From CAYOBW01 sp964402115 (GTDB lineage Bacteria > Verrucomicrobiota > Kiritimatiellia > UBA8416 > CAYOBW01), in contig CAYOBW010000379.1 in NCBI GenBank assembly GCA_964402115.1, positions 1 through 6,224 of the forward strand: a DNA stretch of 6,224 bases, in the 5' to 3' direction. The notes beneath the pieces are model-generated. The model was not told the DNA's origin, searched no databases, and was given only the letters and a program-made list of their open reading frames with translations. Both the position numbers and the translations under genes were made by a program. Positions 1-4,306 of this stretch are shown here, piece after piece (position 1 is the first letter of the stretch; each line of letters starts with the position of its first letter).

Positions 1-40
1 ACCCCGACGGCGTCCCGCCGAAGCCTCCCAGGCGAAGGCG

Positions 41-67
41 GATACCGATACCGACCCCGACCCCGAT
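41..67. repeat. Short hexamer-period low-complexity tract
   Basis: Two GATACC units are followed by two GACCCC units and a final GAT. The surrounding 1-139 holds no convincing gene: frame 1 is open to 162 and frame 2 to a TAG at 107-109, but neither has a recognisable protein and the repeat makes both low-complexity (for example Asp-Thr/Asp-Pro). It could be the tail of a gene that begins outside the window. Confidence 0.5.
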
Positions 68-86
68 GGGAAACCGATAGACCCGG

Positions 87-146
87 CGCCAACACGGCGC
101 GCATGGTAGACTCGCAAGCTCGGCACCGTGACGGCGAACGTTGGGT
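87..146 (+). other. Possible upstream attC-like site (weak)
   Basis: The segment ends with GTTGGGT (140-146), a match to the integron core GTTRRRY. It begins with CGCCAAC (87-93), which ends in AAC as an R'' box should but does not fit RYYYAAC. Its length (60 nt) matches the better site at 521-581. An internal pairing of CATGGT (102-107) with ACCGTG (125-130) is possible with one wobble. The bases before the core (cggcgaac) resemble those before the core of the second site (cggcgac). Only the right core is solid; the rest is inference. Confidence 0.3.
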
Positions 147-158
147 GAGGCAAGAACG

Positions 159-566
159 GTGAAGCCCAGAGGAATCATAGCGGGCATCATTGGGGCACTG
201 GCTGCGTTCGCGCCGATACTCTTGGCGCCTTCGCACGGATGCCACCTAAGCTCTACGACCATCGAGAGTCTGATGCTGGTCGGGGCGCCAGTACTCGCTG
301 GTTACTGGACATCACGATCACCAACCAGGGTGTGGGTGTGGACCCGCGCCGGACTGTCATTCGTTGCTGCTGTGATCATGGTCTTCGCCTACATCTCGTG
401 GCTTCACACACCCCGCTTTCCGCAATGGCTGCTTTCGCAGGATGCGAAAGCGTGGCGAAAACGACTGGAGCAAATTCGAGACGATCGGACTCGAGAGCAA
501 TCAGGCAAGGAAACAAGCGCACCCAACCAGGCGTCGCCTATCGCCGGGAAGCCCGGCTCAGGCTGA
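159..566 (+). CDS. Small membrane protein encoded by a cassette-like unit
   Basis: The product is a 135-aa protein that I do not recognise. It has three hydrophobic segments: about residues 5-23, 35-50 and 58-82, the last rich in Val, Ala and Trp. A charged tail follows from 83 (KAWRKRLEQIRDDRTREQ). It is therefore likely an inner-membrane protein with a soluble C-terminus; no function is proposed. The GTG at 159 is preferred over the in-frame TTG at 141 because GAGG at 147-150 lies 8 nt upstream of it, and because the TTG sits inside the putative recombination core. The stop codon lies within the hairpin element at 521-581, so the last 15 or so residues (from about 121) are encoded by that element. 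A gene starting just after a GTTRRRY core and ending within an attC is the standard layout of an integron gene cassette. No separate promoter is visible. Confidence 0.7.
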   Translation: MKPRGIIAGIIGALAAFAPILLAPSHGCHLSSTTIESLMLVGAPVLAGYWTSRSPTRVWVWTRAGLSFVAAVIMVFAYISWLHTPRFPQWLLSQDAKAWRKRLEQIRDDRTREQSGKETSAPNQASPIAGKPGSG

Positions 567-581
567 ACGGCGACGTTCTGC
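521..581 (+). other. attC: attC-like recombination site (61 nt)
   Basis: The element starts with ACCCAAC (521-527), which fits the R'' consensus RYYYAAC and is the exact reverse complement of GTTGGGT at 140-146. This is the relation expected between the two ends of one cassette. A 5-nt spacer follows, then an imperfect hairpin: GT-c-GCCT-atc-GCCGGG pairs with CCCGGC-tc-AGGC-tga-AC around an AAG loop, leaving unpaired bases on both arms. A 6-nt spacer leads to GTT at 575. The final core GTTCTGC fits GTT but not RRRY, so the downstream side may be a degenerate or secondary site. Spacer lengths of 5 and 6 nt agree with known attC sites. IntI recognition is inferred. Confidence 0.55.
536..566 (+). 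repeat. 31-bp hairpin-core repeat, copy 1
   Basis: This copy matches 1859-1889 at 29 of 31 positions in the same orientation. The differences are T/G at 541 and G/A at 555. It contains GCCGGG-AAG-CCCGGC flanked by pairing GCCT and AGGC. Its last three bases are the stop codon of the upstream gene. Confidence 0.85.
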
Positions 582-610
582 GTGAAAAGATGAAGGAATG
601 TCGGAACGAA

Positions 611-716
611 ATCGTCTTCGTCCTCAGTGAGCGCAGCGAACGGTCCTCGTCCTCGTACTCGAAGAAGCGGGGATCGAGGACGAGATCGAGGACGACGACG
701 ACGAGGAGGACGAGCG
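611..716. repeat. Imperfect inverted low-complexity repeat (TCCTCG / CGAGGA)
   Basis: The left part (611-661) is built from TCTTCG, TCCTC and TCCTCGTCCTCG units, the right part (673-716) from CGAGGA, GACGAG and GACGACGAC units, so the two halves can pair extensively around GAAGAAGCGGGG. Read in frame from the ATG at 590 it would encode a Ser/Arg/Thr-only stretch, which looks like translated repeat rather than protein. I take it as an intergenic repeat, possibly one of many in the genome. It ends just before the ribosome binding site proposed for the next gene. Confidence 0.6.
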
Positions 717-722
717 GGGAGG
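716..722 (+). promoter_or_regulatory. Shine-Dalgarno supporting the TTG start at 728
   Basis: GGGGAGG lies 5 nt upstream of TTG 728. It is the best ribosome binding site among the candidate starts of the DUF3102-like gene, although it adjoins a purine-rich repeat and may be fortuitous. Confidence 0.4.
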
Positions 723-727
723 CACGA

Positions 728-1378
728 TTGGGCGGGCCGTTCAGGAAAGGACGATCACGGCAGAACAGCGGCGGCATCATCGCCGCGATCGGCGCCGAAC
801 TCATGGCGGTCAAGGAAGCGCTCGACCGACTGTCCGACAGGACCGCCTGGCTGCGGTGGCTCAAGGACCACGTGCATGATTCGGCCGACACCGCCCAGCG
901 CTACATGCGGGTCGCCCGGTTCAGTCAAAAAAACCGCAACGTTGCGGTTTTTTTCGATCTGGATCCCAGTGTTCTGTATAGGGTCTCAGCGTTGTCCGAC
1001 GAGATTGCCGCCACTCTCACACCCGATAGCCCGTTGACCGACCCGCGGACCGGCAAGCAAACCGCGCTTCGCGAGATGAGCGCCCGTTCGTTGGATCGGG
1101 CGCTGGACGCGCTGGAGGGCAAGACGCCCCCGGAAAATCCGAAACCGCCTTCGGGGGATGTGACGTTGACCGGCAAGACGCGCGAGGAGTTTGCCGCCGA
1201 CGCCCTGCGGATCATGGGTCGGCTGTCTGGCCAGATGACGGACATTCGGGGCCGGAAGGGATCGTTGGCCGGCGACTCGAAACAGCGTGTCTTGGCGGCG
1301 ATCGAGAGCCTGCGCCGCATCGTGCTGAAATGGCCGGCCTGGGCTACCCCCGCCATTAAGAAGAAACCCGCGCGATGA
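728..1378 (+). CDS. DUF3102-like protein
   Basis: The product is a 216-aa soluble protein. Residues 17-63 (IIAAIGAELMAVKEAL, then TAWLRWLKDHVHDSADTAQ and RYM) match the pattern of the DUF3102 family as I recall it: a helix containing GAEL..K, a W..WL motif, and a TAQRYM motif. FFDLDPSVLYR (75-85) follows. The C-terminal half includes a helical segment and RGRKGSL with KWPAWATP near the end. DUF3102 proteins are frequent on phages and mobile DNA; their role is unknown. The start is uncertain. TTG 728 has GGGGAGG at 716-722 with 5-nt spacing and keeps the whole domain. ATG 803 would cut into the first helix. ATG 590 would add a repeat-derived Ser/Arg tail. The 5' end could have been replaced by the repeat at 611-716. 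A perfect palindrome at 927-954 lies in frame. The stop is 4 nt before the next ATG. Confidence 0.65.
   Translation: MGGPFRKGRSRQNSGGIIAAIGAELMAVKEALDRLSDRTAWLRWLKDHVHDSADTAQRYMRVARFSQKNRNVAVFFDLDPSVLYRVSALSDEIAATLTPDSPLTDPRTGKQTALREMSARSLDRALDALEGKTPPENPKPPSGDVTLTGKTREEFAADALRIMGRLSGQMTDIRGRKGSLAGDSKQRVLAAIESLRRIVLKWPAWATPAIKKKPAR
927..954. terminator. Perfect 28-bp palindrome resembling a bidirectional intrinsic terminator, inside a CDS
   Basis: The sequence is A7, then CCGCAAC and its reverse complement GTTGCGG, then T7, with no mismatch. As RNA it gives a GC-containing stem closed by ACGT and followed by seven U on either strand, which is the layout of an intrinsic terminator working both ways. 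It sits within the reading frame of the DUF3102-like gene, where it encodes Q-K-N-R-N-V-A-V-F-F without breaking the frame. Premature termination or attenuation is inferred, not shown. Confidence 0.5.
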
Positions 1379-1382
1379 GAAC

Positions 1383-1508
1383 ATGAAAGAGGCCAATGAC
1401 AGAGAAATGGCAGACGAGTTGCGGCCTGAGTACGACCTGAAAACGGATTGTCCCCAAGCGCAAAGGGAGGTAGTATTCCCGCATGACAACAGCACTACAG
1501 GAACTTGA
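1383..1508 (+). pseudogene. Remnant of a small ORF (N-terminal MADELRPEYDLKT only)
   Basis: An ATG 4 nt after the DUF3102-like stop opens a 41-codon frame. Its first part, MKEANDREMADELRPEYDLKT, resembles the start of small 'ELRPEYDL'-type hypothetical proteins found beside toxin-antitoxin genes. From residue 22 on (DCPQAQREVVF) the resemblance ends, and the frame runs through the ribosome binding site and start of the antitoxin gene to a TGA at 1506-1508. I read it as a gene truncated after about 21 codons. It could instead be a short leader peptide coupled to the antitoxin. The family recall is from memory. Confidence 0.35.
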
Positions 1509-1701
1509 GACGTTGTCCGTCGCGGAACGCGTGCAGATCGTGGAGGATCTGTGGGACAGCATTGCGCGAAGCAACGCGAATCTGCCCGTCCCGCAGTGGC
1601 AGAAGGATGAACTGGCCCGACGGAAGGAACGCTACCTGCGGAATCCCGATTCGGGCGAAACCTGGGATCAAGTCAAGCAGTCCATCCTCCAACCGAGATG
1701 A
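1483..1701 (+). CDS. Addiction-module antitoxin-like protein (TIGR02574 / PF09720 type)
   Basis: The product is a 72-aa protein, the usual length for the 'putative addiction module component' family. The N-terminal half has the family pattern LSVAERVQIVEDLWDSIA, in which ER..IVEDLWDSI is the recognisable core. A charged helix with DELARRKERYLRNPDSG follows, then a W-containing end (ETWDQVKQSIL). Such proteins are thought to neutralise a RelE/ParE-type partner encoded immediately downstream. The start ATG 1483 has GGGAGGT at 1465-1471, 11 nt away. The stop TGA overlaps a downstream ATG (ATGA, 1698-1701), the usual translational coupling to a toxin, but that toxin is internally deleted. The gene itself is intact, so this is an apparently orphan antitoxin. 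Whether it still binds anything cannot be told. Confidence 0.85.
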   Translation: MTTALQELETLSVAERVQIVEDLWDSIARSNANLPVPQWQKDELARRKERYLRNPDSGETWDQVKQSILQPR

Positions 1702-1831
1702 CTGAGACACCCATCCTTTTCCCTTTGCCATCTTCTTCGAGTTTGTGCCGAATCAGAATCGCTGTGTCGTCTACTCGGTCTTCCATTGCTCCCAAGACCC
1801 GGAGAAGTGGAGGAGCCGACTGCCCACGTAG
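1698..1831 (+). pseudogene. Internally deleted RelE/ParE-type toxin
   Basis: The ATG at 1698 overlaps the antitoxin stop and begins MTETPIL. From 1718, in another frame, 37 codons encode FPFAIFFEFVPNQNRCVV and then YSVFHCSQDPEKWRSRLPT, ending with TAG at 1829-1831. This is the typical end of RelE/ParE-superfamily toxins (F-P-[FY]-x-I-[FY]-[FY]-E, then V-x-x-V-F-H, then DP..W). A full toxin is roughly 95-105 residues, so about 55-65 residues, including most of the catalytic fold, are missing and the two ends are out of frame. The junction lies around 1715-1720. The toxin is therefore certainly inactive as read. Placement directly after an antitoxin-like gene makes the assignment firm despite the damage. 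Confidence 0.75.
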
Positions 1832-1849
1832 AAACCAAACACCGGATTA

Positions 1850-1904
1850 GCAAACCCAGCCTAGCGCCGGGAAGCCCAGCTCAGGCTGATTTGCGTCGTT
1901 GGCG
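1850..1904 (+). other. attC: Second attC-like hairpin
   Basis: GCAAA (1850-1854) pairs with TTTGC (1890-1894), CAGCCT with AGGCTG and AGC with GCT, leaving single unpaired bases as in attC sites. The core is the same 31-bp repeat as at 536-566. GTT at 1898 follows the L'-like arm after a short spacer, but GTTGGCG does not fit GTTRRRY, and I find no clean R'' box upstream (the nearest AAC-ended candidates are ACCAAAC at 1834-1840 and AGAAAC at 1830-1835). It begins 18 nt after the toxin remnant's stop, as cassette genes usually end. A dispersed palindromic repeat unrelated to integrons is the alternative. Confidence 0.4.
1859..1889 (+). repeat. 31-bp hairpin-core repeat, copy 2
   Basis: This is the second copy of the element at 536-566: 29 of 31 bases identical, same strand, about 1.3 kb apart. 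Both copies follow the end of a small gene and both are followed within 8-9 bases by CG(T/A)CGTT or a close variant. Confidence 0.85.
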
Positions 1905-2037
1905 GCGCGAGGCAGGAAGCAGGCGCGGCGGGGTGGGGCGGAATGCCTGTCGCAGTTCCGCCTTCAGCGGCCCCCCCCCTGCGCGCGAGGCCGCGCAGAA
2001 ATAGCATGACGAGACTGCCGCCGGTCTCTCCGCGCTT

Positions 2038-2091
2038 GCCGGGACGGCCCGGGAGGCCCGTCCTACGGGGAAAGGTCCGTGCCGTCCCGGC
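2038..2091. repeat. 11-bp perfect inverted repeat with nested hairpin
   Basis: GCCGGGACGGC (2038-2048) and GCCGTCCCGGC (2081-2091) are exact reverse complements. Inside, GGACGG (2042-2047) can instead pair with CCGTCC (2058-2063), so two alternative folds compete. Composition and style suggest a dispersed GC-rich palindromic repeat; no known family is assigned. Confidence 0.6.
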
Positions 2092-2120
2092 GGGCGGGCG
2101 ACGCGACGCGCGGAGGTCTG

Positions 2121-2197
2121 GAATCATGTGCAGCAGAATCATTGGGTGTTGCGGTCGAACGCACACGCCAAGAGAATGATTCTGCTGTCAATGGTTC
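2121..2197. repeat. 77-nt hairpin with duplicated arm motif
   Basis: CAGCAGAATCATT (2131-2143) and AATGATTCTGCTG (2175-2187) are perfect 13-bp inverted repeats. An inner stem GGTGT-t-GCG / CGCACACgCC closes on GTCGAA. Outside, GAATCAT (2121-2127) pairs with ATGGTTC (2191-2197) with one wobble. Within each arm the GAATCAT / ATGATTC motif occurs twice at a 15-nt period, so the arms are both inverted and tandem. There is no T tract, so it is not a classic terminator. It lies 84 nt before the ankyrin gene. Confidence 0.7.
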
Positions 2198-2245
2198 TGT
2201 CTTAACGGGAGCTGTGAAATCGCACCCAGGCGTGCAGTCGCGCGC

Positions 2246-2272
2246 TTGTCAGGACGGTCCCCTTTGTAGTAT
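2246..2272 (+). promoter_or_regulatory. Possible sigma70-like promoter for the catabolic operon (weak)
   Basis: TTGTCA (2246-2251) resembles a -35 box and TAGTAT (2267-2272) a -10 box, with a short 15-nt spacer. The transcript would have a leader of only a few bases before ATG 2282. The AT-richer patch is unusual in this GC-rich region, which is the main reason to list it. Confidence 0.2.
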
Positions 2273-2281
2273 TAGCGGGGC

Positions 2282-2932
2282 ATGAATGACTTGCTTCACC
2301 AGTCGCGCACGGTCCTGTCCGTTCCCGTCTGCCTGGCGATCGCGCTCTGCGCGGGGTTGCCGGCGGGCTGCCGCCGCGAGGCGGTCCCCGCCCCTCAGCC
2401 CGCGGCCGTCACCGCGGTCACCGCCCCGGCGGCTGCGCCTGCCGCCCCCATGCCCGCGGAGGACTTCCTCGATGCCGCGCTCAACGGCGCGGTGGCAACG
2501 GTCGCCCGCGCCATCGAGGCGAAGACCGACGTCAATGCCAGCGACCCCAGCGGTCGCACGGCGCTCATGCTGGCGGCCTTCAACGGCCACGCCCGCAGCG
2601 TCGAGCTGCTGCTGGCGGCCGGCGCCAAAGTGGACCTCCGCGACGCGCTGGGGCGCACGGCGCTCATGTACGGCGCCACCGGCGACAACGCGGACACCGT
2701 GAAGCTGCTCCTCCGCCACGGCGCCGCCGTCAACTTCCAGGATACCGAAGAACACTGGTCCGCGCTTATGTTCGCCGCCGCCGAGGGGCACGCGGACGTC
2801 GTGCGGCTGCTCCTGGACGCGAAGGCCGATCCCGCCCAGAAGGACACGGACGGCGACAACGCCCTGGCGTTCGCGCGCCAGCGCAACCAGGCTGCCGTCG
2901 TCGAGATCCTGCAGGCGCTGCCGCAGAAATGA
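2282..2932 (+). CDS. Exported ankyrin-repeat protein, possible lipoprotein
   Basis: The product is a 216-aa protein. Residues 8-29 form a signal peptide (hydrophobic VLSVPVCLAIALCAGL), ending in LPAGC with Cys30 as a possible lipid-anchored residue; Pro at -3 makes the lipobox imperfect. A Pro/Ala linker spans about 33-58. From 60 to the end there are about five ankyrin repeats, with the family signatures GRTALMLAAFNGH (91-103), VELLLAAGA (107-115), GRTALMYGA (124-132), LLLRHGAAVN (142-151), SALMFAAAEGHADVVRLLL (160-178) and a last half-repeat DNALAFARQRN. Ankyrin repeats bind proteins; the partner is unknown. The start ATG 2282 has only a weak GCGGGG upstream. The next gene begins 22 nt after the stop on the same strand, so the two are probably cotranscribed, placing this protein outside the cytoplasmic membrane beside an exported oxidoreductase. 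Confidence 0.85.
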   Translation: MNDLLHQSRTVLSVPVCLAIALCAGLPAGCRREAVPAPQPAAVTAVTAPAAAPAAPMPAEDFLDAALNGAVATVARAIEAKTDVNASDPSGRTALMLAAFNGHARSVELLLAAGAKVDLRDALGRTALMYGATGDNADTVKLLLRHGAAVNFQDTEEHWSALMFAAAEGHADVVRLLLDAKADPAQKDTDGDNALAFARQRNQAAVVEILQALPQK

Positions 2933-2954
2933 CCACCCCAACCCGGAGGCTGCC

Positions 2955-4280
2955 GTGCAACGGCGCACCTTCCTGCAACAGGCCCTCGCCGCCGGAACCG
3001 CCGCCGGCGTCCCGGCGCTGCTGCCCGCCGCGGCCCGCGCCGCCACCCCGCGCCCGCCCCCCGGCAACCGCGTAGCCCTGGGCTTCGTCGGCCTGGGCAG
3101 CCACGGCGTCGGCATGAACCTGCAGACGTTCCTGCAGCAGCCCGACGCGCAGGTCGCCGCGCTCTGCGACGTCGACGCCCAGAGGCTGCGCGACGCCGAG
3201 CAGCTCACGTCCCGCCACTACGCCGCGCAAACCGGCGCCGGCGCCTGGCGCGGCTGCGCCACCACGGGCGACTGGCGCGCCCTCATCGCCCGCCCCGACG
3301 TCGACGCGGTCGTCATCTCCACGCCCGACCACTGGCACGTGCCGATCGCCATCGCCGCCGCGCGCGCCGGCAAGGATGTCTTCTGCGAGAAGCCGCTGAC
3401 CCTGACCATCGGCGAGGGCCGCCTGCTCTGCGACGCCGTCCGCCGCTACGGGCGGATCTTCCAGACGGCCTCGGAGAACCGGTCCAAGCCCAATTTCCTG
3501 AGGGCCTGCGAGCTGGTGCGCAACGGCCGCATCGGCCGCCTGCACACGCTGGAGACCTGGCTGCCGCGCGGCTGGGGCGTCTCGGGCGCCATTCCTGGCA
3601 GCTTCACGCCGGAGCCCGTCCCCGCCTACTTCGACTACGACATGTGGCTGGGCCCCACCCCCGAGGTCCCCTACTCCCCCGCGCGCTGCCACTACAACTT
3701 CCGGTGGATCCGCGACTACTCGGGCGGCCACATCACGGACTGGGGCGCGCACCTCAACGACATCGCCCAGTGGGCCAACGGCTCGGACCGCTCGGGCCCC
3801 GTCCGCGTGGAGGGCGCCGGCTCCACGACGCCGCACTGGCTGTTCAACACCGTCACCGACTGGGAGATCCTCTACACGTACGCCAGCGGCGTCCGCCTGA
3901 TCTGCCGCAGCGGCACGCCCGCGCTCAGGTTCACCGGCACCGACGGCTGGGTGTATGTGCCGACCTGGGAGGCGCCCGTGGAGGCCTCCTCGCCGGCCAT
4001 CGCCAACGCCGTCATCGGCCCCGAAGAGCTGCACCTGCGCACCTGCCCGGAGCGCGAGCAGCGCGACTTCCTGAACAGCGTGCGCAGCCGCCAGGAGACT
4101 TACGCGCCCGCCGAGGTGGGCCATCGCACGATGACCCTGTGTCACCTCGGCAATATCGCCATCCAGCTCGGCCGCCCGCTCGCGTGGGATCCCGCGGCGG
4201 AGCGCTTCTCGAACGACGACCAGGCCAACCGCCTGCTCGCGCGGACCGCGCGCGCGCCCTGGTCGGTGGACATGCTGTAG
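2955..4280 (+). CDS. Gfo/Idh/MocA-family oxidoreductase with Tat-type signal
   Basis: The product is a 441-aa NAD(P)-dependent dehydrogenase of the glucose-fructose oxidoreductase family. Residues 1-30 look like a Tat signal (QRRTFLQ twin arginine, then an Ala/Leu-rich segment ending ARAA). The Rossmann motif GFVGLGSHG is at 43-51, the conserved EKP at 145-147, and the family's SGGHITDWGAH at 256-266 with His266 as the likely active-site residue. AEVGHRTMTLCHLGNIA (386-402) and PLAWDP (408-413) are typical of the bacterial C-terminal domain found in Planctomycetes and Verrucomicrobia members. Length is normal. The start is GTG 2955, with GGAGG at 2945-2949 5 nt upstream. Tat export of a folded, cofactor-loaded enzyme suggests periplasmic action. 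Its downstream partner, a TIM-barrel/DUF1080 protein, suggests oxidation of a sugar or glycoside, probably at C3; the substrate is not readable. Confidence 0.93.
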   Translation: MQRRTFLQQALAAGTAAGVPALLPAAARAATPRPPPGNRVALGFVGLGSHGVGMNLQTFLQQPDAQVAALCDVDAQRLRDAEQLTSRHYAAQTGAGAWRGCATTGDWRALIARPDVDAVVISTPDHWHVPIAIAAARAGKDVFCEKPLTLTIGEGRLLCDAVRRYGRIFQTASENRSKPNFLRACELVRNGRIGRLHTLETWLPRGWGVSGAIPGSFTPEPVPAYFDYDMWLGPTPEVPYSPARCHYNFRWIRDYSGGHITDWGAHLNDIAQWANGSDRSGPVRVEGAGSTTPHWLFNTVTDWEILYTYASGVRLICRSGTPALRFTGTDGWVYVPTWEAPVEASSPAIANAVIGPEELHLRTCPEREQRDFLNSVRSRQETYAPAEVGHRTMTLCHLGNIAIQLGRPLAWDPAAERFSNDDQANRLLARTARAPWSVDML

Positions 4281-4306
4281 CCCGCTTGCGAGGAAGGATT
4301 TCCGCC

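Larger units (their letters stand above)
1905..2281. other. Gene-free spacer packed with inverted repeats
   Basis: No open frame here has a recognisable protein; the short frames are high-GC shadows. Besides the two larger structures listed separately, perfect 7-bp stems occur at 1937-1943/1956-1962 (GGCGGAA/TTCCGCC) and 1979-1985/1992-1998 (CTGCGCG/CGCGCAG), and a 5-bp stem at 2011-2015/2024-2028. A run of nine C at 1971-1979 is a likely spot for length error or slippage. The spacer separates the accessory region from the catabolic operon. Confidence 0.6.

Noticed and set aside
611..716. CRISPR-like or coding tandem repeat
   Set aside because: Units are 3-6 bases with no unique spacers, and the two halves are complementary, so it is a low-complexity inverted repeat.
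239..727. N-terminal extension of the DUF3102-like gene back to 239 or 590
   Set aside because: The extension overlaps the membrane protein gene in another frame, the attC-like element and the low-complexity repeat. It has no protein character and no good ribosome binding site.
627..1037. Alternative plus-strand frame overlapping the DUF3102-like gene
   Set aside because: It is Arg/Thr/Ser-biased with no family resemblance, whereas the 728-1378 frame shows the DUF3102 motifs throughout.
1786..2179. Short plus-strand frames across the second hairpin and the spacer
   Set aside because: They are composed of repeats and hairpins, lack ribosome binding sites and resemble no protein.
2121..2197. 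Intrinsic terminator or tRNA
   Set aside because: There is no T tract after the stem, and the fold has one long arm with no cloverleaf or CCA-like end.
2249..3208. Long open frame on the minus strand opposite the ankyrin and oxidoreductase genes
   Set aside because: It is a GC-rich shadow: no recognisable domain, Arg/Gly/Ala-biased, and opposite two clearly assigned genes. The same applies to the long minus-strand frames at 2766-4145, 4142-5119 and 5022-6110.
3644..4306. Plus-strand frame running into the TIM-barrel gene from within the oxidoreductase gene
   Set aside because: The upstream 663 bases are the oxidoreductase read out of frame (Arg/Pro/His-rich). The signal peptide and ribosome binding site place the real start at 4307.
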